Made by a program: the position numbers and the translations under genes | Part shown: positions 9,784-21,848 of the stretch, in pieces | Numbering within the stretch: position 1 is the stretch's first letter | Layout of the letters: each line of letters opens with the position of its first letter | Assembly (NCBI GenBank): GCA_020722575.1 | Contig: DYKN01000002.1 | Coordinates: forward strand, 62,001 to 126,000 | Direction of reading: 5' to 3' | DNA: 64,000 nucleotides | Source: Rikenella microfusus | Lineage (GTDB): Bacteria > Bacteroidota > Bacteroidia > Bacteroidales > VadinHA17 | Notes under the pieces: generated by a model | Database searches by the model: none | Told to the model about the DNA's origin: nothing | Seen by the model: the letters and a program-made list of their open reading frames with translations, nothing else

Positions 9784-11292
9784 ATGCGTGTTTTGATATT
9801 TGTTTTAACATTAATTTTCAATGCAATGATAATGTTTTCCCAGGGCAGAACAGGGGACAGGGAGCCTGTTGCTGCGGGCAGGTTTTATCCTGCTAATCGT
9901 GAAACTTTATTGCAGGAATTGTCAGGATTATTTGAAACCTGTGAAAAACATCCGACAGAACCGGCAGTCAGAGCAATTATTGTACCTCATGCAGGATATA
10001 TATATTCAGGTAAAATAACTGCATCAGGTTTCTCTGTTATCCCTTCCGATAAGATCTTCAAAAATATTTTTATTATCGGTTCAAGTCACGTGATGGCCTT
10101 TGAGGGAGCCTCAGTCTATTATACCGGAGATTATCTAACTCCTCTGGGAAAGATAAAAGTTAACAGGGATATAGATGAAAAACTCAGAGCGGATCATTCC
10201 TTTTTCAGATTCCCTGAGAATTCGCATTATCAGGAACACAGCCTTGAAGTACAAATCCCATTTATTCAGTACTATTTTAAGAATCCGCAACAGATTGTTC
10301 CGATTATTATAGGTACAAACAATAATACAATACTGAAAAAAATTGCTGAAGCACTGCGGCCGTGGTTCACGCCTGATAACCTTTTCATAATCAGCAGTGA
10401 CTTCTCTCATTATCCGCCATATAAGGAAGCGAGAGAAGTAGATAATAAAACAGCAGATGCAATTGTGTCGAAAGATCCCGATATTTTTTTGAAAACACTT
10501 TCGGAAAATTCTGCCAGAAGAATACCAAATCTGGCAACAAGCATGTGCGGCTGGACTTCAGGACTGGTTTTGCTTTATCTTGTTAATAAGAGCCCTGATT
10601 TGGATTTTATCAAAATAAGTTACTGTAATTCAGGCGATTCACGTTACGGAAATAAGGAAGAGGTTGTTGGATACCATGCAATTGCACTGGTAGGAAAACC
10701 AAATAAGAGTAACATTCAGGGTAACCTTATGCAGGATTTAAAATTTACTGATGAAGAAGCAGAACAATTATTTAAAATAGCCCGTTCATCCATATCAACA
10801 ATGCTTAATGAACACCGGAGGCAGGTTATTGATCCACAGGAAGTACTTCCGGCTCTTAAAAGAAATATGGGGGCATTTGTTACGTTAAAGATTAACGGCA
10901 AACTCAGAGGTTGTATAGGCAGTTTTGTTTTTTCAGAACCACTTTATGAGATTGTTAATCAGATGGCTGTGGCTTCAGCTTTTAATGATAGCCGGTTTCT
11001 TCCTCTAACCAAAGAAGAATTCAAAAATGTTGAAATTGAGATTTCAGTTATTGGCCCCCTGAAAAAGATAAACGACATCTCAGAAATTATCCGTGGCAAA
11101 CACGGGATATACATAAAAAAGGATTTCAGGTCGGGCACAATGCTACCTCAGGTTGCAATCGAAAATAACTGGACAGTGGAGGAGTTTCTAGGGTATACTT
11201 CAAGGGATAAAGCCGGATTGGGATGGGATGGCTGGAAAAATGCAGAAATATATGTATATGAAACTGTGGTTCTTGAAGAAAAGAAAAAGTGA
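9784..11292 (+). CDS. Exported Memo/AMMECR1 fusion (AmmeMemoRadiSam proteins B and A)
   Basis: The 502-residue protein joins two domains that are separate proteins in many genomes. Residues about 26-305 are Memo: REPVAAGRFYP, PHAGYIYSG (His69), GSSH (His102), SSDFSHY (His209) and TSMCGW (Cys255), matching the metal-site His, His, His, Cys of human MEMO1. Residues about 325-495 are AMMECR1: NMGAFVTLKINGKLRGCIGS and AFNDSRFLPLT. The N-terminus, MRVLIFVLTLIFNAMIMFSQ, is a hydrophobic signal peptide, so the protein should act outside the cytoplasm, which is unexpected for this poorly understood family. The membrane spermidine-synthase-like gene begins 7 nt after its stop, and the radical SAM partner follows. 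Domain calls are firm; the function is not known. Confidence 0.9.
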   Translation: MRVLIFVLTLIFNAMIMFSQGRTGDREPVAAGRFYPANRETLLQELSGLFETCEKHPTEPAVRAIIVPHAGYIYSGKITASGFSVIPSDKIFKNIFIIGSSHVMAFEGASVYYTGDYLTPLGKIKVNRDIDEKLRADHSFFRFPENSHYQEHSLEVQIPFIQYYFKNPQQIVPIIIGTNNNTILKKIAEALRPWFTPDNLFIISSDFSHYPPYKEAREVDNKTADAIVSKDPDIFLKTLSENSARRIPNLATSMCGWTSGLVLLYLVNKSPDLDFIKISYCNSGDSRYGNKEEVVGYHAIALVGKPNKSNIQGNLMQDLKFTDEEAEQLFKIARSSISTMLNEHRRQVIDPQEVLPALKRNMGAFVTLKINGKLRGCIGSFVFSEPLYEIVNQMAVASAFNDSRFLPLTKEEFKNVEIEISVIGPLKKINDISEIIRGKHGIYIKKDFRSGTMLPQVAIENNWTVEEFLGYTSRDKAGLGWDGWKNAEIYVYETVVLEEKKK

Positions 11293-11299
11293 ATGAATA

Positions 11300-13726
11300 A
11301 TGTATCATGTAATAAGTACCGGCATCGCCGTTGCTATATTTTATCTGATGTTTTTCCTGTTTGTAAGAACAGGATTCATAACTTATTCTGATCACAGGAA
11401 AATCTGGAATACCATTCTTGCTTTTACGTTTCTTGTAACTGCTGTTTCAGGAATTATTCTGGCTCTGAAGGTAACATATAAATGGCAAAACAGCTTTTTC
11501 ACGGATCTATTGAAATGGCATGTTGAAACGGGTATTGCCTTTTCATTCACAGGACTGATTCATCTGGCACTTCACCTCTCCTATTTTTTCGAAATTTTTA
11601 AATTCGGTCATAAAGTTATACTGGAACAACAAGAGAGGAAAACTGTTTCAGTAAGATATTATGCGATCAATCTTTTTTTCATTGGCTATCTAAGCTCCTC
11701 GGTTCAGCTATTATTTTTAAGGGAAATGCTTAATCTATCGGGTGGCTATGAACTTGTTGCAGGTACATATCTGGCATCATGGCTTATATGTTCAGCTTCA
11801 GGTTCATGGTTTGCCGGGAAATCAAAAATAAATAATCTCAAAAAACTGAATTTCTTTTTTGGCTTCTCTCCTATTCTTTCCATAATTCTGATGATTTTGT
11901 TCACACGTCTGTATCTTGATCCCGGTGAAACACCTTCATTCCTGGTAAGTTTATTATTTACTTTGATAGTACTTTTTCCATTTTGTTTTATATCCGGTTA
12001 TATATTTATGAAAGTACTTCTTGAAGCTAAATCAAGAAGTACATTTGACAGTGGTAAATCATTCTCTGTTGAGACCATTGGAGGAATTCTTGCAGGGTTG
12101 GTTGTTACAACTCTTACATCGGGCATATTGAATACCTATCAAATACTATTAATAACCATTTTGTTATATTTTGTTTACATTATAAATGTTTTTCTCAGCC
12201 GGAGTCGCAAAACCATTCTTTCGACAATCATTACTGGAACTATACTGATACTTGTTTTTACAGGAATTGATCCTGACAGATATTTCAGGCAGATGCTGAT
12301 GCATACAATAAGGGTAGAATCTTCAAAAGATACCCAGTTCGGAAATATTACAAGAGGGAAATATCATGACGAAGAATCATTATTTTACAATCATCGTCTC
12401 GCGAGGTGGAAAAATGATGAAATTGAACGCGAAGAAAATATCCACTATGCGATGCTACAGCATGATCATCCGGAAAAAGTGCTTCTTATCTCAGGTGATC
12501 CTGTATCGGGAATAAAGGAACTCCTGAAATATCCTGTTAAAAAAATATTTTATGTTGAAATGGACCCTCAATTGGTCAGGTCTTTTCTTGAAGAAAAAGT
12601 CAATGATAATGAATATTTAACGATAATTAATTCTGACGCATACAGGTTTGTCAGAAGAACTCATGAAAAGTTTGATGTTGTCATAATGATTCTCCCCCCT
12701 CCCTCAACTATGATGTTAAACAGATATTATACAAAGGAATTTTTTACACAAATAAAGAAAAGACTTAATGATGGGGGTGTTTTTGCCTGTACTCCAGGAC
12801 TTGCTGAAAACTATTACAATTATCAATCAGCTTCCCTTTATTCAGTAATATTTGGTACTTTAAAAAATGTGTTCAAGAATGTGATTCCTGTTGCAGGGAA
12901 TAAACTTTTCTTTATTTCTTCTGATAACAAGGTAAGTACAGAAATTTGTTCGCTTGTTCAAAAACGTGGGATTATAAACACCTATGTGAGTGATGCTTAT
13001 CTCGACGATGAGATTATTGGTATGAAATCTGAAGAAATTCTCTCGGTTATTAATTCAAACGATAAGATAAATACTTTAACCAATCCAGTTGCTTATTATC
13101 ATTTTCAGACTTATAATCTTACGAAAGATCTGAAAAAAATTATTCCGGCACTTGTTATAATGTTCCTTTTTTTTGTTTTACCCGGATTTTCAGTTAAGCC
13201 ATCAAATTTTCCCATGTATGCCGCTGCTGCTATGCTTGCCGGGTACGAAATACTGACATTAATTGCAATTCAGTCGTCAGCAGGGAACATTTATCATCTG
13301 ACAGGGCTTGTTTTTGCAGGAGTGATGGGTGGACTTTCAGCTGGTGCATGGATTGGCCCCAGAATAAAGGTTCCCAGACAAAGAGTAATTGTTATGTTTT
13401 TACTTCTTGTTTTTTATTTTGTTGCAGGTTTGTTTTTTGACAATTTAATATTATTTGAAAATAGTACACTTTCAGTTATCCTCCTGATATTTTTCAGTCT
13501 TATTCCTTCATATCTAACTGGTGCACTGTTCAAAGTACTCACATTGAAGCAAGAAAGTGGTAATAACCCGTCTGACGTATACAGTTCAGATCTGGCCGGT
13601 TCAGCTCTTGGTTTTGTAGCTGTTTCGGCAATAATTATACCTATAACAGGTATAGCCGGGACTTTTATTATTATGAGCATTCTGGCAGCAACAGGTATTA
13701 TATTTGCATTATTATTTAACAAATAG
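11300..13726 (+). CDS. Polytopic membrane protein with spermidine-synthase-like domain
   Basis: An 808-residue protein in three parts. Residues 1-100 hold three membrane helices, the third with His74, His88 and His92 (WHVETG...GLIHLALHL), reminiscent of heme-binding helices. Residues 120-322 contain about seven more helices. Residues 325-545 form a Rossmann fold like spermidine synthase: GDPVSG (399-404) for the glycine loop, VEMDP with Glu420, and NSDAYRF with Asp446. The family catalytic Asp region is changed to ILPPPST (464-470), so polyamine transfer is unlikely. About seven helices follow. The family accompanies AmmeMemoRadiSam genes; here it lies between the Memo/AMMECR1 and radical SAM genes (gaps 7 and 28 nt). 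Inner-membrane location is clear, activity unknown. Confidence 0.8.
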   Translation: MYHVISTGIAVAIFYLMFFLFVRTGFITYSDHRKIWNTILAFTFLVTAVSGIILALKVTYKWQNSFFTDLLKWHVETGIAFSFTGLIHLALHLSYFFEIFKFGHKVILEQQERKTVSVRYYAINLFFIGYLSSSVQLLFLREMLNLSGGYELVAGTYLASWLICSASGSWFAGKSKINNLKKLNFFFGFSPILSIILMILFTRLYLDPGETPSFLVSLLFTLIVLFPFCFISGYIFMKVLLEAKSRSTFDSGKSFSVETIGGILAGLVVTTLTSGILNTYQILLITILLYFVYIINVFLSRSRKTILSTIITGTILILVFTGIDPDRYFRQMLMHTIRVESSKDTQFGNITRGKYHDEESLFYNHRLARWKNDEIEREENIHYAMLQHDHPEKVLLISGDPVSGIKELLKYPVKKIFYVEMDPQLVRSFLEEKVNDNEYLTIINSDAYRFVRRTHEKFDVVIMILPPPSTMMLNRYYTKEFFTQIKKRLNDGGVFACTPGLAENYYNYQSASLYSVIFGTLKNVFKNVIPVAGNKLFFISSDNKVSTEICSLVQKRGIINTYVSDAYLDDEIIGMKSEEILSVINSNDKINTLTNPVAYYHFQTYNLTKDLKKIIPALVIMFLFFVLPGFSVKPSNFPMYAAAAMLAGYEILTLIAIQSSAGNIYHLTGLVFAGVMGGLSAGAWIGPRIKVPRQRVIVMFLLLVFYFVAGLFFDNLILFENSTLSVILLIFFSLIPSYLTGALFKVLTLKQESGNNPSDVYSSDLAGSALGFVAVSAIIIPITGIAGTFIIMSILAATGIIFALLFNK

Positions 13727-13754
13727 GAGATTAATTTTATTAAAAAGGTGAGAT

Positions 13755-14888
13755 ATGGAAGAGAGACGCAAATTTGGGAAGAGGGAGTTTTTAAAAAGAT
13801 GTGCTGCCTTTTCAGCGGGTATTATATTTTTTCCTTATGAAAGCAGAGAAAACGGTTTGTTTCCTGGAGATCAAAAATCAGGATTACATCTGGCGATGTT
13901 TCAGGAAGAGACACCCAGAGGTATAATGTGCAGAATCTGTCCGAATGAATGTGAGTTGAAAGAAGGAGAGCTCAGCAAGTGTAACAACAGGAAAGTAATA
14001 AACTCGAAACTTTACACCATGGCTTATGGAAATCCATGTTCGGTAAATGTTGATCCTGTCGAAAAGAAACCATTATATCATTTCTTTCCTGGTACCAGGG
14101 CTTTTTCAATTGCCACAGCAGGATGCAATCTTGCATGTCTCAACTGCCAGAACTGGTCTATTTCCCAGACCAGTCCAGATAAAACAAGAAATATTTCTCT
14201 TCCACCGGAAAAAGTTGTTGAGGAGGCTTTGAAGCTCAATTGTAAGTCAATAGCATATACCTACTCAGAACCTGTGTCGTTTTATGAATACTCTTACGAT
14301 ACAGCTAATATTGCAAAAGAGGCAGGTGTAAAAAATATATTTAAAAGCAACGGGTATATAAACAGGGAGCCACTGGAGAAATTATGTAAGGTACTCGATG
14401 CCGCAAATATTGACTTGAAATCTTTCAATGAAAGCACTTACGTAAGGCTTTCAGGAGGAAAGCTTCAGCCTGTTCTTGATGCCCTTAAAATTTTCAGGGA
14501 TAATGGGGTGTGGCTCGAGATTACAAATCTTATTGTACCTAAATGGACAGATAAACCTGATGAAATAAGAAATATGTGCCGCTGGTTATTTAAGAATGGT
14601 TTTGAAAAGACTCCATTGCATTTCAGCAGGTTTTACCCCACTTATAAACTGGAACAATTACCCCCTACTCCATTAAATATATTGAATGAGGCTGCCAGGA
14701 TAGCAGCAGAAGAAGGATTGAAATTTGTTTATATCGGCAATGTCCCTGGAAATGAAATGGCTGATACCCGGTGTCCATCATGTAAAAATGTGATAATCAA
14801 AAGGACTGGTTACAGGATCGACTTTAATAAAATAAAAGCTGGAAAGTGTGAAATATGCGGCAGTGTTATTAATGGCGTATGGAATTAA
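13755..14888 (+). CDS. AmmeMemoRadiSam system radical SAM enzyme
   Basis: Radical SAM protein of 377 residues related to pyruvate formate-lyase activases. The cluster motif is CNLACLNC (Cys124, Cys128, Cys131). Upstream is a second Cys group, CRICPNEC and SKC (Cys59, 62, 66, 76), and the C-terminus has CPSC...CEIC (340, 343, 365, 368), a zinc-ribbon-like or rubredoxin-like pair. The N-terminus carries KREFLK followed by a short hydrophobic stretch, a near-match to the twin-arginine signal RRxFLK, suggesting export or a remnant of it. Upstream, AGGTGAG gives a weak Shine-Dalgarno site. ligA follows after 24 nt. Family membership is clear; substrate and compartment are open. Confidence 0.88.
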   Translation: MEERRKFGKREFLKRCAAFSAGIIFFPYESRENGLFPGDQKSGLHLAMFQEETPRGIMCRICPNECELKEGELSKCNNRKVINSKLYTMAYGNPCSVNVDPVEKKPLYHFFPGTRAFSIATAGCNLACLNCQNWSISQTSPDKTRNISLPPEKVVEEALKLNCKSIAYTYSEPVSFYEYSYDTANIAKEAGVKNIFKSNGYINREPLEKLCKVLDAANIDLKSFNESTYVRLSGGKLQPVLDALKIFRDNGVWLEITNLIVPKWTDKPDEIRNMCRWLFKNGFEKTPLHFSRFYPTYKLEQLPPTPLNILNEAARIAAEEGLKFVYIGNVPGNEMADTRCPSCKNVIIKRTGYRIDFNKIKAGKCEICGSVINGVWN

Positions 14889-14900
14889 TTCATTTACTGA

Positions 14901-16922
<2,022 letters not shown>

Positions 16923-16924
16923 TA

Positions 16925-16958
16925 TTTTGCACTTTTCTGGAAAAAACTATTAGGTTTG
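16925..16958 (+). promoter_or_regulatory. Full promoter for DUF6913-dapA, immediately at the ATG
   Basis: TTTTG at 16925-16929, a 21-nt spacer, then TAGGTTTG at 16951-16958. The -7 box ends only 4 nt before the ATG at 16963, so the transcript may begin at or next to the start codon (leaderless). It gives DUF6913 and dapA expression independent of ligA. Confidence 0.5.
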
Positions 16959-16962
16959 CATA

Positions 16963-17538
16963 ATGGAACTTTTCAAAGGCATACGAATTAAACGAGGTAG
17001 AAAGATACTGAGGCAAAAGGCTTCAGATATCAGGCGTGGAAAGTTTGCAGGAAATATAAACTCTATAAAATCAATAGGCATTGTATGGGATGCTTCGGAA
17101 GATTCAGAATTCAGATTTCTTGCGCAGTTTCATCAAAGTATGGCCGACAGAGGTATTAATGTCAACATTATTGGATATTATCCGGGTAAAATTCTTCCTG
17201 ACAGGCTAACTGCGATAAGATATCTCTGGTGTATAAAAAAGGAAGATCTGAATTTCTTTTATTTACCTGTATGTGAAGAGGCTAAAAAGTTTATAAAAAT
17301 TCCATTTGATGTACTTATTGACATGAATTTTAATAATATTTTGCCTCTTGAATATATTACGGCATTATCACCGGCATCATTAAAGATAGGATTATTTAAT
17401 GATGGTTTAAATTCAAATTTTTTTGACCTGATGCTTGATATAAAAAAGCCGGCAGATCCTCGTGAATATCTTTCCAATGTTATTCATTATTTAGAAATGA
17501 TAAAAAATCAACAGGAATCAATTAAACAACAGATATGA
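16963..17538 (+). CDS. DUF6913 family protein
   Basis: A 191-residue protein of a Bacteroidota family with no known function, usually found next to dapA. It begins with a basic helix (IKRGRKILRQKASDIRRG), followed by an alpha/beta fold: SIGIVWDASEDSEF, VNIIGYYPGK, FDVLIDMNF and SLKIGLFNDG. There is no signal peptide. Its stop overlaps the dapA start in an ATGA junction, implying translational coupling, so a role tied to lysine/diaminopimelate synthesis is plausible but unproven. Confidence 0.75.
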   Translation: MELFKGIRIKRGRKILRQKASDIRRGKFAGNINSIKSIGIVWDASEDSEFRFLAQFHQSMADRGINVNIIGYYPGKILPDRLTAIRYLWCIKKEDLNFFYLPVCEEAKKFIKIPFDVLIDMNFNNILPLEYITALSPASLKIGLFNDGLNSNFFDLMLDIKKPADPREYLSNVIHYLEMIKNQQESIKQQI

Positions 17539-18428
17539 AAAAGTTCACAGGAACAGGTGTAGCAATAATAACGCCATTTAAGAATGATACCAGCATCGAT
17601 TTCGGAGCTATGGAAAAAATTATTAATTATGTTATTGATGGAGGAGTTGATTATATTGTTTTAATGGGTACTACTGGAGAGTCGAGCACTTTGACAAAAG
17701 ATGAAAAGAAGGCTTTAATATCTTATACCCATGAGGTCATTAATAAAAGGGTTCCATTGGTCGTTGGGATAGGAGGAAATAATACCCAGGAAATAATTAC
17801 GAAACTTAAGACTGCTAATTTCAAGAAGATCGATGGTGTGTTGTCAGTTGCACCGTATTATAATAAACCCACTCAGAGAGGACTTTATGAGCATTTTAAG
17901 GCTATTGCTACATGCACTCCGGTGCCTGTAATTATTTACAACATACCAGGCAGGACAGGATGCAATATATCAGCAGAGACCTGTTTACAACTGGCGCATG
18001 AATTTGACACAATAGTTGGTGTTAAGGAGGCATCAGGAAACATTGAACAGATAATGAAGATTATCAAGGGCAAGCCTGAAAATTTTATGGTAATTTCAGG
18101 TGATGATCTGATGACTCTTCCAATAATAGCAGCAGGAGGTTCAGGAGTAATTTCTGTAATTGCAAATGCATACCCTTCAGAATGGAGCAGGATGGTAAAA
18201 TATTGTTTGAACTCCAATTTCATTGAAGCAAGGCAGATACTTTTCCGTTTTACAGAAATAATTGAGTTATTGTTTACTGATGGTAATCCTGCTGGTATAA
18301 AGGCAGCAATGAGCATTCTCAATTTATGCCAGAATATATTAAGGCTGCCACTTGTACCTGTGAGTCAGCAAGTTCATGCAAGGCTCAGTAAAGCTATGGA
18401 ACCCATGACAGTTACACACGCGGGCTGA
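17535..18428 (+). CDS. dapA: 4-hydroxy-tetrahydrodipicolinate synthase
   Basis: Condenses pyruvate with aspartate semialdehyde, the first committed step to diaminopimelate and lysine. The 297-residue TIM barrel has GTTGES (45-50), the catalytic Tyr135 in [10 protein letters not shown] and the Schiff-base Lys164 in GVKEASG. Full length. Its ATG overlaps the DUF6913 stop (ATGA), and its 3' end overlaps the convergent secA end by 17 bp. Confidence 0.97.
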   Translation: MKKFTGTGVAIITPFKNDTSIDFGAMEKIINYVIDGGVDYIVLMGTTGESSTLTKDEKKALISYTHEVINKRVPLVVGIGGNNTQEIITKLKTANFKKIDGVLSVAPYYNKPTQRGLYEHFKAIATCTPVPVIIYNIPGRTGCNISAETCLQLAHEFDTIVGVKEASGNIEQIMKIIKGKPENFMVISGDDLMTLPIIAAGGSGVISVIANAYPSEWSRMVKYCLNSNFIEARQILFRFTEIIELLFTDGNPAGIKAAMSILNLCQNILRLPLVPVSQQVHARLSKAMEPMTVTHAG

Positions 18429-21400
18429 TTCCTGAAGACTCCGTTTTCCCGTGACAATGTTTGTATTTCTTTCCGCTTCCGCATGGGCATGGATCATTGC
18501 GTCCTACTTTCTTTTCCACCCTGATGGGTTCTACCTTTCTTTGACCGGCTGGCATTCCGGCTGTACTACTGTATTGTGAAAAATCACTTTTTTCCTCCCT
18601 CAGTCTGCTTGTATCAGCTTTCCTCCTGCGCTCAGCTTCACGAACCTCCTCAGCATCCTGTACCGGTATGAATCCTTTCATCAGGGTACTAACAACATCC
18701 TTGTTTATTTTATTGAGCATCGTTTTAAACAACTCGTATGATTCAAACTTATAGATCAACAGAGGATCTTTTTGTTCATAAGTAGCATTCTGAACTGCCT
18801 GTTTTAGGTCATCCATTTCTCTCAGATGCTCTTTCCATGCTTCGTCTATGGTAGCCAGTACAACGGTCTTTTCATAAGCTCTCATAATTTCTTTACCCTT
18901 GCTCTCAACCGTAGCCTTAAGATTAGCGATAACATGGAAAATTCTGGCACCATCGCTAACGGGAACAACAACATTTTCATACATATGCGACATCCGGTCG
19001 TAAACATCCTTAAGTACCGGAAAAGCCTGTGCTGCAATAGCTTCCTCCTTTCTTTTATATACTTCAATAACTTTCCGGTAAACTATATTTGTTAATTCTT
19101 CGGGTGAATTATGCAGAAAATCTTCTTTTGAGACAGGAGAATCCATTGAAAATGATCGTATGAGGTCAAATTCAAATTCTTCAAAATTGCCTGTTTCATG
19201 GTAAAAGTTTACAAGATTTTCGGTTACATCATACATCATATTAGCAATATCGACAGCGAGTCTTTCTCCAAGAAGGGCGTGTCTTCGCCTTTTATATATT
19301 ACCTCACGCTGGGAGTTCATTACGTCGTCGTATTCAAGAAGACGTTTTCTGATTCCGAAATTATTTTCCTCCACCTTCTTCTGTGCTCTTTCGATAGATT
19401 TCGAGATCATCGGGTGTTGAATCATTTCTCCATCTTTCAGCCCGAGACGATCCATAATACCAGCTATTCTTTCAGAACCAAATAATCGCATTAATTCATC
19501 TTCGAGTGACACAAAAAACTGTGATGTTCCTGGGTCTCCCTGCCGTCCTGACCTTCCTCTCAACTGACGGTCAACCCGTCTTGATTCATGTCGTTCCGAG
19601 CCTATTATTGCAAGTCCACCTGCAGCTCTTGTTTCCGGAGTAAGTTTGATGTCAGTACCACGCCCTGCCATATTGGTGGCAATAGTTATTGTACCACTCT
19701 TTCCTGCCTCTGCAACTATTTCTGCCTCTCTCTGGTGTAACTTGGCATTTAGAACATTATGTTTCAATCCCTTTAACTTGAGCATTCTGCTTAGAAGCTC
19801 AGATATCTCAACAGAAGTAGTTCCAACCAGAACAGGTCTGCCCTGCCTGTTAAGTTCCTGAATCTCATCAATTATAGCATTATATTTCTCTCGCTTGGTC
19901 TTATAGACAATATCTTCCCTGTCAATCCTTATACATGGAACATTAGTTGGAATAACCACCACATCAAGTTTATAAATGTCCCAGAATTCAGCCGCTTCAG
20001 TTTCAGCTGTACCCGTCATCCCTGCAAGCTTATGATACATCCTGAAATAATTCTGCAATGTGATTGTTGCATATGTTTGGGTGGCTGCTTCAACCTTGAC
20101 ATTTTCCTTTGATTCAATAGCCTGATGCAAACCGTCGGAATATCTTCTGCCTTCAAGAATTCTTCCTGTCTGTTCGTCAACTATCTTGACCTTATTATCA
20201 ATTACAACGTACTCAACATCTTTTTCGAAGAGAGTATAAGCTTTTAATAGCTGGGTAAGAGTATGTACTCTTTCTGACTTAACCGAATAATCCTGGAGAA
20301 TTTCATCTTTCGCCTTGATTTTTTCGCGTTCACCGAGATCAGATTTTTCGAGTTCGGCAATTTTTGTTCCTACATCGGGAAGTACAAAGAAACCAGGGTC
20401 AGATACAGAAGCTGATATCAGGTCAATACCTTTATCGGTAAGTTCAATGGTATTAGCTTTCTCATCAATTATAAAGTAAAGTTCATCCGTCACTTTGGGC
20501 ATCTCTTTGCTGTTGTTCTGCATATAAAAATTTTCTGTCTTCAGCAGAAGAGATTTGATACCTTCTTCACTCAGATATTTTATTAATGCATGATTTTTGG
20601 GCAGGCCTTTGAATGCTCTGAGTAATAGCATTCCTCCCTGTTCGGTATTACCTTCGGAGATTAATTTTTTCGCATCAAGAAGAACCTGATTAATAAGCTT
20701 TTTCTGTGCAGCTACCAATTTTTCAACAAATGGTTTTAGTTCTGCAAATTGCTGATTATCGCTCTGAGAAGTAGGACCTGAGATAATAAGTGGAGTACGG
20801 GCATCATCAATAAGCACTGAATCTACTTCGTCAACTATGGCGTAATGATGTTTTCTCTGTACAAGGTCTTCGGCATTAATTGCCATATTATCTCTAAGAT
20901 AATCGAAACCAAACTCATTATTTGTTCCATATGTTATATCAGCCAGATATGCCTTACGGCGTTCCTGAGAATTGGGTTGATGTTTGTCAATACAATCAAC
21001 GGTAAAGCCGTAAAATTCATAAATTGGTCCCATCCATTCTGAGTCGCGCTTGGCAAGGTAATCATTAACAGTTACCACATGAACACCTTTGCCTGCCATT
21101 GCATTAAGGAAGACCGGAAGAGTTGCAACCAGTGTTTTTCCTTCACCAGTGGCCATTTCCGCGATCTTACCCTGATGAAGAACTACTCCTCCAATAAGCT
21201 GCACATCAAAATGAACCATATCCCAGACTATCTCATTACCACCGGCCATCCATCTGTTATTCCAGATAGCCTTATCGCCCTTAATGGTTACAGAAGGACG
21301 TTTGGCAGCAAGATCCCTGTCGTACTGCTTAGCTGTGACAATCAGCTCACTGTTTTCCTTAAAGCGCCTGGCTGTCTCCTTTACAATTGCAAAAGCAAGA

Positions 21401-21729
21401 GGAAGATGTTCAGTCAAAATTTCTTCTATCCTTTTGTCAATTTGCTTTTCAAGTTTATCGATTTGAGTATATATCTGATCTTTAACATCAAGGTCTTCTT
21501 CTGCTTCAGCCTTTTCCCTCAGCATTACCAACTCTTTTTCTTCATTCTTAATGGCCTCCAAGATTTCCTTTCTTAAGGAATCCGATTTATCACGCAACTG
21601 ATCATTGGTAAGATCCTTTAATTTTTCAAATTCACTATTTATCAATTCAATATAAGGAGATAATTCTTTAAGATCTCTTTCATATTTGTTTCCCAGAAAA
21701 AGGCCAAGTATTTTACTAACAATATTCAT
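18412..21729 (-). CDS. secA: Preprotein translocase ATPase SecA
   Basis: Motor ATPase that pushes unfolded proteins through SecYEG. At 1105 residues it is longer than the ~900 of proteobacteria, as is usual for Bacteroidota, which carry inserts. Visible are the Walker A GEGKT in [36 protein letters not shown], the helicase [10 protein letters not shown] and [14 protein letters not shown] motifs, and a C-terminal zinc site [13 protein letters not shown] (Cys1081, Cys1083, Cys1092, His1093) that binds SecB or the ribosome. The 3' end overlaps dapA convergently. An exact -7 box lies 25 nt before the ATG. Confidence 0.98.
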   Translation of the reverse strand: MNIVSKILGLFLGNKYERDLKELSPYIELINSEFEKLKDLTNDQLRDKSDSLRKEILEAIKNEEKELVMLREKAEAEEDLDVKDQIYTQIDKLEKQIDKRIEEILTEHLPLAFAIVKETARRFKENSELIVTAKQYDRDLAAKRPSVTIKGDKAIWNNRWMAGGNEIVWDMVHFDVQLIGGVVLHQGKIAEMATGEGKTLVATLPVFLNAMAGKGVHVVTVNDYLAKRDSEWMGPIYEFYGFTVDCIDKHQPNSQERRKAYLADITYGTNNEFGFDYLRDNMAINAEDLVQRKHHYAIVDEVDSVLIDDARTPLIISGPTSQSDNQQFAELKPFVEKLVAAQKKLINQVLLDAKKLISEGNTEQGGMLLLRAFKGLPKNHALIKYLSEEGIKSLLLKTENFYMQNNSKEMPKVTDELYFIIDEKANTIELTDKGIDLISASVSDPGFFVLPDVGTKIAELEKSDLGEREKIKAKDEILQDYSVKSERVHTLTQLLKAYTLFEKDVEYVVIDNKVKIVDEQTGRILEGRRYSDGLHQAIESKENVKVEAATQTYATITLQNYFRMYHKLAGMTGTAETEAAEFWDIYKLDVVVIPTNVPCIRIDREDIVYKTKREKYNAIIDEIQELNRQGRPVLVGTTSVEISELLSRMLKLKGLKHNVLNAKLHQREAEIVAEAGKSGTITIATNMAGRGTDIKLTPETRAAGGLAIIGSERHESRRVDRQLRGRSGRQGDPGTSQFFVSLEDELMRLFGSERIAGIMDRLGLKDGEMIQHPMISKSIERAQKKVEENNFGIRKRLLEYDDVMNSQREVIYKRRRHALLGERLAVDIANMMYDVTENLVNFYHETGNFEEFEFDLIRSFSMDSPVSKEDFLHNSPEELTNIVYRKVIEVYKRKEEAIAAQAFPVLKDVYDRMSHMYENVVVPVSDGARIFHVIANLKATVESKGKEIMRAYEKTVVLATIDEAWKEHLREMDDLKQAVQNATYEQKDPLLIYKFESYELFKTMLNKINKDVVSTLMKGFIPVQDAEEVREAERRRKADTSRLREEKSDFSQYSSTAGMPAGQRKVEPIRVEKKVGRNDPCPCGSGKKYKHCHGKTESSGISPRV

Positions 21730-21754
21730 CTTAAATCAACATTAATTTTAATGG

Positions 21755-21762
21755 CAAAATTA
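21755..21762 (-). promoter_or_regulatory. -7 promoter box of secA
   Basis: TAATTTTG on the minus strand, exact TAnnTTTG, 25 nt before the secA ATG. No -33 TTG at the usual spacing. Confidence 0.5.
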
Positions 21763-21848
21763 GGTTTATTTTCTTACAATTAAACCATAATTGCTCAACT
21801 AAATAAGCATCTGAAAACTTACTACTGAAAAAACCTTTGATACAAATA

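Noticed and set aside
11300..13726. Functional spermidine synthase supporting the polyamine genes at 57-60 kb
   Set aside because: The catalytic Asp region is replaced by ILPPPST and the gene is inside the AmmeMemoRadiSam block; the nspC/CASDH pair already explains polyamine synthesis.
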